Position numbers and translations under genes: made by a program. Below are positions 45,314-56,200 of a stretch of DNA of 64,000 nucleotides, one piece after another. The stretch's first letter is position 1. The number at the start of each line of letters is the position of its first letter. The DNA is from Crossaster papposus (lineage: Eukaryota; Echinodermata; Asteroidea; Velatida; Solasteridae): NCBI GenBank assembly GCA_037893245.1, contig JBAIAA010000441.1, positions 1,550,001 to 1,614,000 of the forward strand. The letters are read 5' to 3'. Under the pieces are notes generated by a model. That model worked only from the letters and a program-made list of their open reading frames with translations, searched no databases and was not told the origin of the DNA.

Positions 45314-45316
45314 AAC

Positions 45317-45720
45317 TATTCAGTTCTTAACTGGGGTAGTTCCTCGGTAAATGTTGATAAACTGTTGTTGTCACAAAAGCGAGCTGTTCGCATAATTTAT
45401 AATGTTGGTTACCGTGATCATACTGCCATTTTGTTTGCAAATCTAAAACTATTACGATTTAAAGACCTGTATTACTTAAATTTAGGTAAATTTATGTATG
45501 TACATGACAAATGCATTACCTGGTTGTTTCAGCTCGTTGTTTACGTTGTCATCTGATATACATTCATATAATACTCTAAGTGTTTCTAAAAAAAATATCT
45601 ACGTCTGTTACAGTCGAACATCATTGTTTAAAACAGTCTTATTCAACGTGGTGCAAATTACTGGAATAGTCTTAGTGAAAATATAAAAAAATCACCATCA
45701 CAAGATATATTTGTCAAAAA
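45317..45720 (+). pseudogene. LINE 2 reverse transcriptase, 3' part
   Basis: Resumes the LINE cut at 36382: LNWGSSSVNVDKLLLSQKRA, then RDHTAILFANLKLLRFKDLY and YLNLGKFMY, followed by frame breaks. It matches the intact order in 46956-47471. Confidence 0.85.
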
Positions 45721-46054
45721 AATAAAAAAATACTTCATGATGCATACATTAATACTATTTGTAATATACTTTGTATTGTTATGGCTTAGTACCTGCACGC
45801 ACACTCTTTCTGTTATAAGTCCTTTGTCCTGTCTGTCCCTTTGTCTGTCCCTAGGTTAGGGCACAAAAGCATTATTGCTTCACCCAAACCTAAATGTTGT
45901 CCTTAAGTTATCTAATAAGTATTTATTATAATGTAACAATACTATTTAACCTGTAATACTGTAATTCAACTTATTGTAAACACATTGTGTATTTCCTTGA
46001 CCAAGGACAGCGTTGAAATAAATGTACTACTACTTTAATGTTCTGTAAAAAAAT

Positions 46055-46207
46055 GATGTTCACGCTATGAAAACACTTTGAAAACACTGTGTTCATACTG
46101 TGGAATCAAGTATGTTCACGCTATGAAAACACTATGACAACGCTGTGGGGAACACTGTAGTCACACTATGGGGGACACTGTAAAATCAGTATGTTCACGC
46201 TATGAAA
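46055..46207. repeat. GAAAACACTATG satellite, third block
   Basis: Resumes after LINE 2 with gttcacgctatgaaaacact and the same variant order, then ends abruptly at about 46207. Confidence 0.85.
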
Positions 46208-46940
46208 ATTTGGGCGCGTATGTACGCACTGTAGTCGATCTAGTCATTTTATTTTATTTCCAGAATCTATGCATTTAATATAAATGTGATTGCTGAAATT
46301 AAAGGGGTACACGACCCTAGCTGAAATTCCCGAAAAATTGTATGTTTTGGACATCTGGTTGAAAGAAAACTAAACTAATGTCTTACCGTTTTTCCTAGAA
46401 AAGACGAAAACAGTACGTTGTTTACGTTTGACGCAGTGGACATTTTGGGTTATCCGTAGACGCATTTCTGGCCGTCATGGAATAATGATGGGCTGTATCG
46501 TGTAATTAGACTAGTGCCGCAAATAGTGCATTGAATACACAACCGATATCACACTTAGAATTGAGGTGTTATTTCACTGTAGCATAAACCTCGTTGTCAT
46601 GGCTACGATCTTGAGGCGCCATGTTGTCTCATCATGCCTTGCGCGATATTATCCCCGACCATCGGTTCAACTTTGGTCGCAACAGTCACGTGATCATGCC
46701 ACAACCGATGTCGCCAAAATGCTCAGCCAATGGCCGACTACCAAAACAGTTCTTGGTTGTGCGCGCGAAAACAGGCCCCAGATGTATGTGGTATCTGCGA
46801 GGTACAATGTAGTAGGCACACGCATTTTCAAAGATCACATGTGACTGAAATATACGACTAGTAAACACGGTCCGTTATTTTGGGGAGTAAAAAATACATA
46901 TACAGTATTGCGGACCGTTATTTGTCACAAATAAACTAAA
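46208..46940. other. Intergenic sequence without recognisable gene
   Basis: Mixed composition. Open frames up to 92 codons have no domain I recognise. Nothing repetitive is evident apart from palindromic short motifs. Confidence 0.5.
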
Positions 46941-46944
46941 CAAA

Positions 46945-47905
46945 ATCCACAACATTTGAAAAAAATTGATGTGAATCGATACATACAATATCTGTTATTA
47001 ATTTATAATTCCCTTATTCTATCATATCTTAACTACGGAATCCTATTATGGGGCAGCTCAAGCACTCAGTGTCAGAAACTCTTTCTTTTACAGAAGAGAG
47101 CAGTTAGAATAATTACAAAGGCCGATTATTTGGCACATACCTCTCCTTTGTTTTCAAAACTGAGAGTACTTAAGTTTAAAGATTTATACAATCTTAACTT
47201 GGGTAAATGTATGTTTAAGTACAACCATCGAATGCTGCCTCCAAACTTCAACAACATATTCACAATGTCTTCATCTGTTCACTCATACAGTACTCGTGGT
47301 GCATCGAAAGGTGATCTTTATATACACTACCGCAGAACATCGCTTGCAAAACAAAGCTTAAAAACTCGGGGTGTTCTCCTTTGGAATAAATTAGACAGAA
47401 AACTTAAAAACACCACCAGTTTGAAAGTGTTTGCAAAGGAGTTTAAAGATAATGTTCTAAGTCAATACTAGTCGTTGTTTTTTTTTGTTTTTTTTAATTA
47501 GTTCAGAGTAACAACTTGTTTATTTTAATAAAAAAAAGAATTCCTATCATATACCATTCAAGTACATTTCTGTATTGTTGTCCCTTGTCCGTAAACACTT
47601 GTCACTAATAATTATTGATGTATCATCCTACATACATGTATAATCTGGTCTCATAATATTTGGTCTCGTAATATCACTGCCTCTATGTGGGTATAAAGTT
47701 TTGTGTAATTTGTCTTATAGGGAGAACATAAAAGCTTGCTTCGCTCTTCCTACATGTTGGTAATGCTCTGTATAGTAATTGTTATACTATATTACTGATT
47801 TAATTATTACAATTAGATAACTTTATGAATAATATTGTTTACTCCATAGATTATCAATTGTCAACTTGCATTGTATATCAACATGAAAATAAATGTGTGT
47901 GTGTG
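46945..47905 (+). mobile_element. 5'-truncated LINE (same family as LINE 2)
   Basis: A 171-codon frame (46956-47471) is the C-terminal end of a LINE ORF2: LLLIYNSLILSYLNYGILLW, LQKRAVRIITKADY, RVLKFKDLYNLNLGKCM, and a WNKLDRKLKNTTSLKVF end. The 3' UTR has an aacataaaagcttgcttcgc stem and ends near aaataaatgtgtgtgtgtgt. It helps to define how LINE 2 reads across its Ngaro insertion. Confidence 0.88.
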
Positions 47906-48770
47906 TATACGCACGTTCAAGTACAACGATTGACTGGTTTTTACCCTGCATATTTTATTACGCTCAATTGAATAAACAATGAATGTACAATTAAGGATCT
48001 CGTATATCTTCGTGCACAAGGATCTGTCCTAGGCCAAATACATTCGACAAATTTACTTGTGACTGGTGTGATATTAAAATACAACTTTTCTACAGGTATA
48101 GTTTCGTTAGCCGTTGGATGCAGGTTAAAGGTTTAACAGGACATTAGCTAGGTTCCACCACATTGTATAATGTTTCCTCCAACTTAAGCTGTTGCGGTTA
48201 CTTGTTCAAGTCTCTCACCTTCGGCAACCCTTCCCCTATCGTTTAGCCCAATTTATGGACACACCATTTTCCCCAGTTTTGGTTTGCTGGGCTAAATATC
48301 ACTATGTTATCATTGTTCATAAGATTTTCCATTAGGTTTTAATATGATAACTGTGCCAGTAAGCAACTTGGTGAATTTGAAGCTCACCAATACTGACTAC
48401 TTGATGATATCTGGAGACAATGTAATGTGCGCACATTTATGGGTTTACGAAGTTGTCATTTTGGATAATTACTATGTTCCCATAATTATTCAGTCACGTA
48501 TATGCTTTAGAAAATGTTAATGAAGTAAGGATATGTAAGTAAAATCACCAAAATAAAATTTTCAAAAAAATTAAATAATAATAATATACCCAAATAAAGG
48601 AATAAATATATTACGCGGCAGGGATTAACAATTTATGTATATTAGTCATATTTCCACCACTTGGATTTTTCGAGTTTTTTAGTACATGTAGGCCTATGTC
48701 ATTCTAGGGACCTTATAGAAGTGCACTGTGGTGACAAATATTATAATAATAATAATAATAATAATAATGT
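47906..48770. other. AT-rich intergenic sequence with a MITE fragment
   Basis: No gene. 48201-48305 is the right half of the MITE seen at 852-1138. A short AAT microsatellite lies at 48742-48770. Confidence 0.65.
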
Positions 48771-49060
48771 ATCTATAGTCTCTATAGTCTCTAGTCTCTC
48801 TGGTCTATAGTCTCTATAGTCTCTAGTCTCTCTATAGTCTCTATAGTCTCTAGTCTCTATATAGTCTCTATAGTCTCTATTGTTATAGTCTCTAGTCTCT
48901 GTACATTTCTCTAGCCTCTATATAGTCTCTATAGTCTCTATAATAGTCTATAGTCTCTAGTCTCTGTAGTCTCTATATATAGTCTCTAGTCTCTGTAGTC
49001 TCTAGTCCCAGCCAGTCTCTATAGGCTCTATTATTGTCTCTATAGTCTCTATATAGTATA

Positions 49061-49222
49061 CAAATATTGACTGCTTTGAGTGGTATAGTAAAACTAGCCT
49101 CCCGAGGTGATCCATGAAGCATTCTATTTTCCCGAGGCGAAGCCGAGGGAAAATAGAATGCTCCATGGATCACCGAGGGAGGCTAGTTTTACTATACCGC
49201 GAAATAAAGCAGTCAATATTTG
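49061..49222. repeat. 162-bp near-perfect palindrome, copy 1
   Basis: caaatattgactgctttgag ... ggtatagtaaaactagcctc faces its reverse complement across gaggcgaagcc. It would form a long cruciform. Copy 2 is 49844-50003. Confidence 0.88.
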
Positions 49223-49225
49223 TTT

Positions 49226-49574
49226 TATAACACCTCACTCACAGATTCTGCACAATTTAAGCTTCCTGAAAGTACAGTAATGACAAAAAATCTCCGAATT
49301 ATACGTCTCTCGATCATACGTGTACTTTGTTGCCCTGATGAACAGGTGCGAAGGTGATAGAGCAATGTTTACGCAATGCACCGAAACACACGTCTGGGTT
49401 TCAGTCAAGGGCGTTCGTTGCTATGCGCATAGTTCGTGTGTTGCTATGCGCATAGTCCTTTTTGCGTGGTATAGTCTTTTTGGATAGCGCAAGTAAAAAA
49501 TAGTAAAAATAGCAAGTGACACGTGCCGCGCTCTCGGCCAATCAAGACACAGAATCTGTGAGTGAGGTGTTATA
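49226..49574. mobile_element. MITE with 24-bp TIR (tataacacctcactcac), copy 1
   Basis: The ends tataacacctcactcacag and ctgtgagtgaggtgttata are inverted over about 24 bases. About 349 bases, no ORF. A solo end fragment lies at 52233-52256. Confidence 0.85.
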
Positions 49575-49843
49575 ATCTATAATAGTCTATATAAATAATA
49601 GCCTCTAGTCTATATATAGTTTATAGTCTTTAGTCTCTATATAGTTTCTAGTCTATATATAGTCTCTATATAGTCCATAATACTAGTCTCTATAAATAAT
49701 AGTCTCTAGTCTCTATATAGTCTCTAGTCTAGTCTCTATAGTCTCTAGTCTCTATATAGTCTCTAGTATCCAGTCTGTAATATATAGTCTCTAGTCTCTA
49801 TATAGTCTAGTCTCTATGTAGTCTCTAGTCTCTATAGTATACA

Positions 49844-50003
49844 AATATTGACTGCTTTGAGTGGTATAGTAAAACTAGCCTCCCGAGGTGATCCATGGAG
49901 AATTCGATTTTCCCGAGGCGAAGCCGAGGGAAAATAGAATGCTCCATGGATTACCGAGGGAGGCTAGTTTTACTATACCGCGAAATAAAGCAGTCAATAT
50001 TTG
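49844..50003. repeat. Near-perfect palindrome, copy 2
   Basis: As copy 1, with a few substitutions that slightly weaken pairing (gagaattcg in place of aagcattct). Confidence 0.85.
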
Positions 50004-50006
50004 TTT

Positions 50007-50364
50007 TATAACACCTCACTCACAAATTCTGCACAATTTAAGCTTCCTGAAAGTATAGTAATGACAAAAAAATCTCCGAATTATACGTCTCTCGATCATA
50101 CGTGTACTTTGTTGCCTTGATGAACGGGTGCGAGGGTGATAGAGCAATGTTTACGCAATGCACCGAAACACACGTCTGGGTTTCAGTCACGCTTTCGTTG
50201 CTATGCGCATAGTACGTGTGTTGTTATGCGCATAGTCCTTTTTCAGAACGAGGCTGCGTGGTATAGTCTTTTTGGAGCGCAAGTAAAAAATAGTAAAAAT
50301 AGCAAGTGACACGTGACGCGCTCTCGGCCAATCAAGACACAGAATCTGCGAGTGAGGTGTTATA
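50007..50364. mobile_element. MITE with 24-bp TIR, copy 2
   Basis: As copy 1, with a short extra segment (cagaacgaggct) before gcgtggtatagtc. Confidence 0.85.
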
Positions 50365-50502
50365 ATCTCGTATATAGTCTCGTCTCTAGTCTCTATATAG
50401 TTATCCAGTCTCTATCTCTAGACTCTAGACTCTATACAGTCTCTATATAGTCTATATATAGTCCAATAGTCTCTATAAATAATAGTCTCTAGTCTCTATT
50501 TA

Positions 50503-52141
50503 AACTACTCTTGTGACGTCACTCTATTCAGAAAAGTGTCGATTATTTTAAAGAATGTACAGTTAACTGTACATTCTTTTAAGAATTAACAGAAAAAGAA
50601 CGACTCAATGGACACAGAAATTGCTATTGTTATATTTATTACAACTTAGTAAGAGCTATGTTGACAGTTTCTTTAGAGCTTTCAACAGTTAATTGTCTTG
50701 GAGGTCTCTTTGCCGTGTCGACGCGCTTATGCGGTTTCAGCCCGGCTGACTGCTCTCCTATGATCCTCACTGGTTCTGGCCACCGAAGCCCTTGTTGTAG
50801 AGACGAGATGCTGCCATGCTCGATCGTATGGAGTGGTTCGTCCAAAAGCCTTGTTGCACAGATTTGCCACAACCTGGGATATCAACAATAACAAAAATAA
50901 AATAAGATGGATGCGCCAAACCGCATGTAACAAATTGCATCAAGGTTTGTCTAAAACATTCGAAAATGAAAATGGCCCAAGAACTTATTACCACTAAGAA
51001 AACAAATGGAGGATAAACCTTTTTATTAGCAAGGTCGAAGCGATGGTTTGCAATTTAAAATATGTACATTTCTTGTAAATGGGAATAATTTTCGACGGAG
51101 ATAGGTCATAGTTATGTCATACGTTCGAAGGTCCTAAAAAGTACTACTAATGCACAACTTTAAAAGGGCTGATACGTATAACACGTACATGTACTTTACA
51201 TTCGCTAACTCGCCCATGTTGTCCTGTCCTGTCGTATACCTGTGTAGCAAAAACGGCAGAAAAACCAACAGAAATTAGTTTTGTTCCGAGTCTGGTTTGA
51301 CGTGTGATAATGAAACCGTTCCGGGTTTAACAAAAGGCTGGTATACTTTCGACACGGAATAATGACTACTGACGATATTGTTACACCATAAAAGGGCTAA
51401 AATTGGTAAAAATATTAAGCCAAAATGAGCTGCTGATGAGAGCTAAGCCAAATGTTGGGAATAACAAGTTCTTGTTTCCTTTTCTTGCTTATTTTCCATC
51501 ATTACCTGATCCGTTAGGGGTCCAAATCAGCCACGAGTAGTAGGAAGTTTCTTCACCTCTGAATTTGCCGCTTTAGTATAAATCCTCATTGGAGTATAAA
51601 TCCTCATCGAATATGTCCCAAAATACTGGTGTAAATCACCATCAAAATAAATTGGCGAGTCAGTTCTTGAAGTGACACAACATATCTCCCAACGTATTCC
51701 TACTCAAAAATATGTACGGATCCTCACTGGAAGACATATTAGCGGAGTTAGCAGAGACACACCCGACGCACAACAATGTATGGCATCAAATGACTTCGAA
51801 GTCGAATGTACTGGGCATTTTAAACACCCTCATTTTACCCAACCTTTATTCACTTGTTTGGTTACGCAACACGGAGACTAGACAGGACAAAGCTTTCACA
51901 TTCCTTAGTAGCTTGCACCACTGAACAATGGAATTAAATCGTCTCATACTTTAAAGCATTAGTAAGAATTTACACTTGTTGTTCCTTTTAAATATTGACA
52001 ATGGGTGTAAAAGGGACGTAGTTTAAGTCGGAGAAACGACTCAAAAGGTGGACATTCTTTGATTCAAATTGGGCTCGGACGCTGCGCGTCCTCGCCCATT
52101 CGAATCAAAGAATGTCCACTTTTTCGTCATTTCTCCTTAAC
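50503..52141. other. Unassigned block inside the minisatellite
   Basis: Non-satellite sequence. It contains a perfect 30-bp palindrome (50550-50579, centred on gttaac) and a large foldback at 52030-52136. Frames up to 77 codons have no recognisable domain. The whole block could be a non-autonomous element, but I could not find paired termini. Confidence 0.45.
52030..52136. repeat. Foldback, about 50-bp arms
   Basis: ggagaaacgac ... ggtggacattctttgattc faces gaatcaaagaatgtccac ... tcatttctcc, with cgctgcg at the tip. Confidence 0.85.
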
Positions 52142-52560
52142 ATAGTCTCTGGTCTCTATATTATAGTCTCTATAGTCTCTATAGTCTCTAGTCTCTATAT
52201 AGTCTCTAGTCTCTATATAGTCTCTATAATAGTCCATATTATAACACCTCACTCATAGATTAGTCTCGTCTCTAGTCTCTAGTCTCTAGTCTATATCTCT
52301 AGTCTATATATAGTCTCTAGTCTTAATAGTCTCTATAGTCTTTAGTCAAAAATAGTCTCTGTACTCTCTATAGTCTCTATCTCTAGTCTTTATATAGTCT
52401 TTATGTAGTCCATAATAGTCTCTATAAATAATAGTCTCTAGTCTCTAAATATAGTCTCGTCTCTATATAGTAGTCTCTATACAGTCTCTAGTTTCTAGTC
52501 TCTAGTATCTAGCCTCTATAGTCTCTAGTCTCTATATCGTATCTAGTCTCTAGTATATAT
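52142..52560. repeat. AGTCTCT minisatellite upstream of gene 2
   Basis: From 52318 on it matches the variant order at 1822-2090, so it belongs to the duplicated segment. A MITE end fragment sits at 52233-52256. Confidence 0.88.
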
Positions 52561-53212
52561 TAACTATTATCTTCTATTTGTGAAGCTACATCATCACCAA
52601 GTTTCGGCTGATTACTGAATTCGTTGCAACATGGCGCCGCCTTCCAGTGACATAACTACGGTGTTTCTGTGACTGTTAACCTTTTTACTAAATTATACAG
52701 ACAGAGGCGATTGTGAAATGATGGTTGGTTTTGAAGGGGAATTCCATTATTTTGTTCACGTTCAGAAAGTGACGCCAACCGTTAAGAACACACTGGGAGC
52801 TGGATCTTGTTGATTTTATACGAATCAGCAGTTTTTTTCGCTTATGGAAAAACCCCAAAACACCCCACATCAAACAACAACACCCCAAACGCAACAGGCT
52901 TTGTGTAGAGAACCGCCCCCCCCCCCAAAAAAAAAAAAGGGAAAAAAAGAAAAACAAAAAGAAAAGAAAAAAGAGTAGAAAGTACAATAGTAACGTCGTG
53001 AAACCAATACTAACCTACTAACCACGGGCGGACGACATAAATAAAAGGCCTCATTCCTTTTTCAACTTTCACAGTATACACGGTACGCACGCGACGCATT
53101 CATCGTATAGGGCTACCTGTGCTTTATAACACGAATCTGCACTTTGGTTATTGGAGATAAACATTGGTGCTTTTTTGTAAAAGAAAGTGAGGAGAATATC
53201 CATACTTGAGAA

Positions 53213-53296
53213 ATGGCGTGGACAAGATCAGGAGCTAGGCTATTTGTGATGGTGGTGATTGGGTTTACACCGTTGATGTCAGTCGGCAAAGCCCAG
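53213..53296 (+). CDS. Gene 2 exon 1: signal peptide
   Basis: 28 codons, one residue different from gene 1, ending CAG before gtaagt, phase 0. The donor (gtaagt) is closer to consensus than that of gene 1 (gtaaga). Confidence 0.8.
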
Positions 53297-56200
53297 GTAA
53301 GTCTTACTGTTAGGTCCAATGAGATTCAAACAACATTATCTGCAGTTGTGGTCTCCGTATGCTGCGGTACTAGCGCAGCATACGGGCCACACTGTATAGT
53401 GAGGCTAAGTTTCAGGAAGCATAGGCTAGAAGTTACAGAACAGGGGCCAATTTCACGGAGCTGCTAAGCACACAAATTTGCTTAGCACAACAAAGTCTTG
53501 CTCATTAAAAACAAGTTATCAGCCAATCTGACTGATTATCAATCAAAAACAATAAAGATCACGCGGAAATTTGGTCTGTAACCTTGTTTTTACCAAGGAC
53601 AAATTTTCATGCTAAGCAAATTGTTGTGCTTAGCAGCTCCGTGAAATTGGCCCCTGGACATGAAAGTCAGAAATATCCTGCGGCTTAATCCAGTTAGTTA
53701 GAATAACTGCATGTTAGAACATTTGAATAATTATTTAGTAAGTCAACCCCTCAAGTGTTAGCTGGAGATCGACTTGGTTAAGATCAAATTCTCGAATCGT
53801 GAAATAGCACTCGTCTGAACATTGGAGACAAAACAATAACACAGAGTAACATTCGTTTTATCTCGAAAATATCGCTGTGGTACTCATGCTTCGACGATAG
53901 TATTTTAATTTTAAAATGAAACGATTATACTCTTAATTGCATTGTCCCCATTTTATATTACTTTGGGAATGACAGAAATTGCAATACGAGAATAATACAA
54001 AACATTGGGAAATGTCGGGTCCCCCCCCACCCCCCTAATTTCCCTCAAAGACCTTTTTGTTTCAGGGTATAGCGTACTAATGTATAGGCCATGTTTGCAC
54101 TGGTGGTTTTGTTTTTCTTGGAAAAAAAATACATTGAGTAAATCCTTTTATGTATTCAGTGTTACTTAATGACAATGAAAACAATGTGTATTTAAAAAAA
54201 AAAAATTATAACATCACATTCCACTGAATTTCCAAAAAAAAACGTCTCTCTCAGATTCCCGTTCACACACAAACTCGAGCGATATATGGGTATGTTTTGT
54301 AGTGTACACATTTTAAAATATAACAATAAAATGACACTTAATGAATTATTATTGAAATACATTACTTAACTGCATGTACGTAAATAACAGTCTCAATCAT
54401 TCTGTAAAATCATTGCAAGTGTTCTCAAGTTAAGAAATGTGGTGTATAACAACTCTAATAATTTTAGAAAAAAATGGGACTTCCACCGATCAGGGGTTGT
54501 TGCGAAATTATCCTCGGTGATTATTTTTTTCAGGAAAATTCCAACTTTTTTATTACAAACTCGAACGCGAACATATGAAGCACGATATGTGGCAGAGAAC
54601 CCCCCCCCCCCCCCCCCTCTCTTTTGTGTTGACCATTGTGTTCCCGGGATCTCAGGAATTCCTTTTAGGTTTCAAGGGGGATGGGTTAGGTTACAATAGT
54701 GTTGAGTGCGTATAAAGTATAGGGATAAGAGGGGGGTACCCCTCTGCCACATATCGTGCTGGGTATAAACGCGAAAGGTATACAAGCCAAGTAGAGCCTA
54801 GTCTGGTTTCTTAACCCGATAATTTCCTGACACAACATTGCTTTGTTTCGTCTAAAGGAAGTCAGCGTACCAGACTATACAAGAACAATATTTGTATTGG
54901 TTTTTCCAGCATTTATAATCATATGAACACAAAACGTCAGCGTCGCAATATTTACTATAAAATATAAATCCCCTAACCCATCCATTTATGACAATTACAA
55001 CAAAATCAAATGGTGTATACAACCTTTAATAATGGGAACCAAAAAATGGGAAATCCACCAATCGGGGGTTGTTGCGAAATAATCCTCGGTTTTTTTTCGG
55101 GGGAATTCCCACCTTTTCTTTGCAAACTGATGGCGCGGATGTTGCAACGAACCGAAACTTTGAATTCTAATACTCGGTGTCGTATTTTGAAATTTGCTGT
55201 TATCCGCCATTAAACAGCATTGTGGGGTGTGTATAAATCGGAATCCGCAATCGGTTGGGGTGGGGGTTTGAGGTGGGGGTTTGAGGTGGAGGTGGGGTGG
55301 GGGTGGGGGATGAGGGTGGGGGGGGGGGGGGGTTTGTTGTCTAATTTTAATCATCACAGGATTTTGCCACAAGTCAAAGCAGTCGTAGTGAATTATGTCA
55401 TACTCTTGTTGAAAAGTTTGTAGGCATTCGTAGAGTCGGAAATGGCAAACAATTATCACGAAACAATACTACAACCTTCGTTGTCTCATTTTGATCACCG
55501 CAGGATTTTCAAAATGTTACACAGTCACGCAGGCAGTCACGTACGTTACTTTAGCGGCGTTCGACGTCTACAAATCCTGCATAACTAAAATATCCACTCT
55601 TAATGGACATGCTTCTGTAAAGTATTTGTAGACCTTTCCAAGTTGCTTCTCGCTGGTACTTTTCGATTCACTTATGATAAAATCTTCTACAAGACTATGT
55701 TTATTTTTAGACCTACTGACTGGTGCCCTGTATCTCCTCTTTTTTGAATTTTAGATTTAGGTTGTCGTACTAGAGCCCCAAGGAAAACAATAAGCAAAAT
55801 GCAACATCTCCTAGCATGCATCTTAGAAAAGTGGCCAAAACCATGACAATACTTAACAAAATACCTCCAAAACGCCTTCTATTTGTGTCCAAGAATAACG
55901 TCCGGGGCTTCGGTGATATTTGCGAACAATTCCTGGCCTGCAAATCCAGGAAATTCGACGACGGTATTAAAAGTAGTTTGCACTGTTGCTCGCCATCTTA
56001 AAAATGAAATATTCGGTGTTGAATATTTGTTGCGACGTTGTGAATTTATTTACAAATGGTTGTAAATATTTTTTGCGGCGTCATAATTATCACGACGTGG
56101 CAAAAATATTCACTAGTCGTGAAAAACTCACGATGCCACAAAATACTAACGACCAGTCGTAAATGTTTAATACATTGCAAAAAATAAACACCAATGATTA

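Larger units (their letters stand above)
36382..45316 (-). mobile_element. Complete Ngaro-type (DIRS order) retrotransposon with split direct repeats
   Basis: Read on the minus strand the order is A1 (45313-44871), gag, RT-RNase H, tyrosine recombinase, SGNH hydrolase, B1 (38090-37446), A2 (37448-36990), B2 (36934-36383). That is the A1-ORFs-B1-A2-B2 layout of Ngaro/PAT-like elements, which replicate through a circular intermediate and insert by tyrosine recombinase. As expected there is no obvious target duplication. All ORFs are open except gag, which is interrupted by a TIR element (41985-43787). The length is 8.9 kb, about 7.1 kb without that insertion. Confidence 0.92.
35068..46045 (+). 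mobile_element. Second LINE, split in two by a Ngaro insertion
   Basis: The left part (35068-36381) and right part (45317-46045) are one LINE. The left stops in LYNSLVLP; the right resumes in frame with YSVLNWGSSS and QKRAVRII, the order seen intact in the related copy at 46956-47471. The 3' UTR has a gggcacaaaagcattattgc stem and ends near aataaatgtactactacttt. It is also inserted in the GAAAACACTATG satellite, which resumes at 46055. Confidence 0.88.
48771..50502. repeat. AGTCTCT minisatellite with 786-bp higher-order unit
   Basis: Minisatellite at 48771-49060, 49575-49843 and 50365-50502. Between them lies, twice, a palindrome plus a TIR element (49061-49574 and 49844-50364) with the same junctions. 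The unit repeats at about 783-786 bases, so it was copied as one block. Confidence 0.88.
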
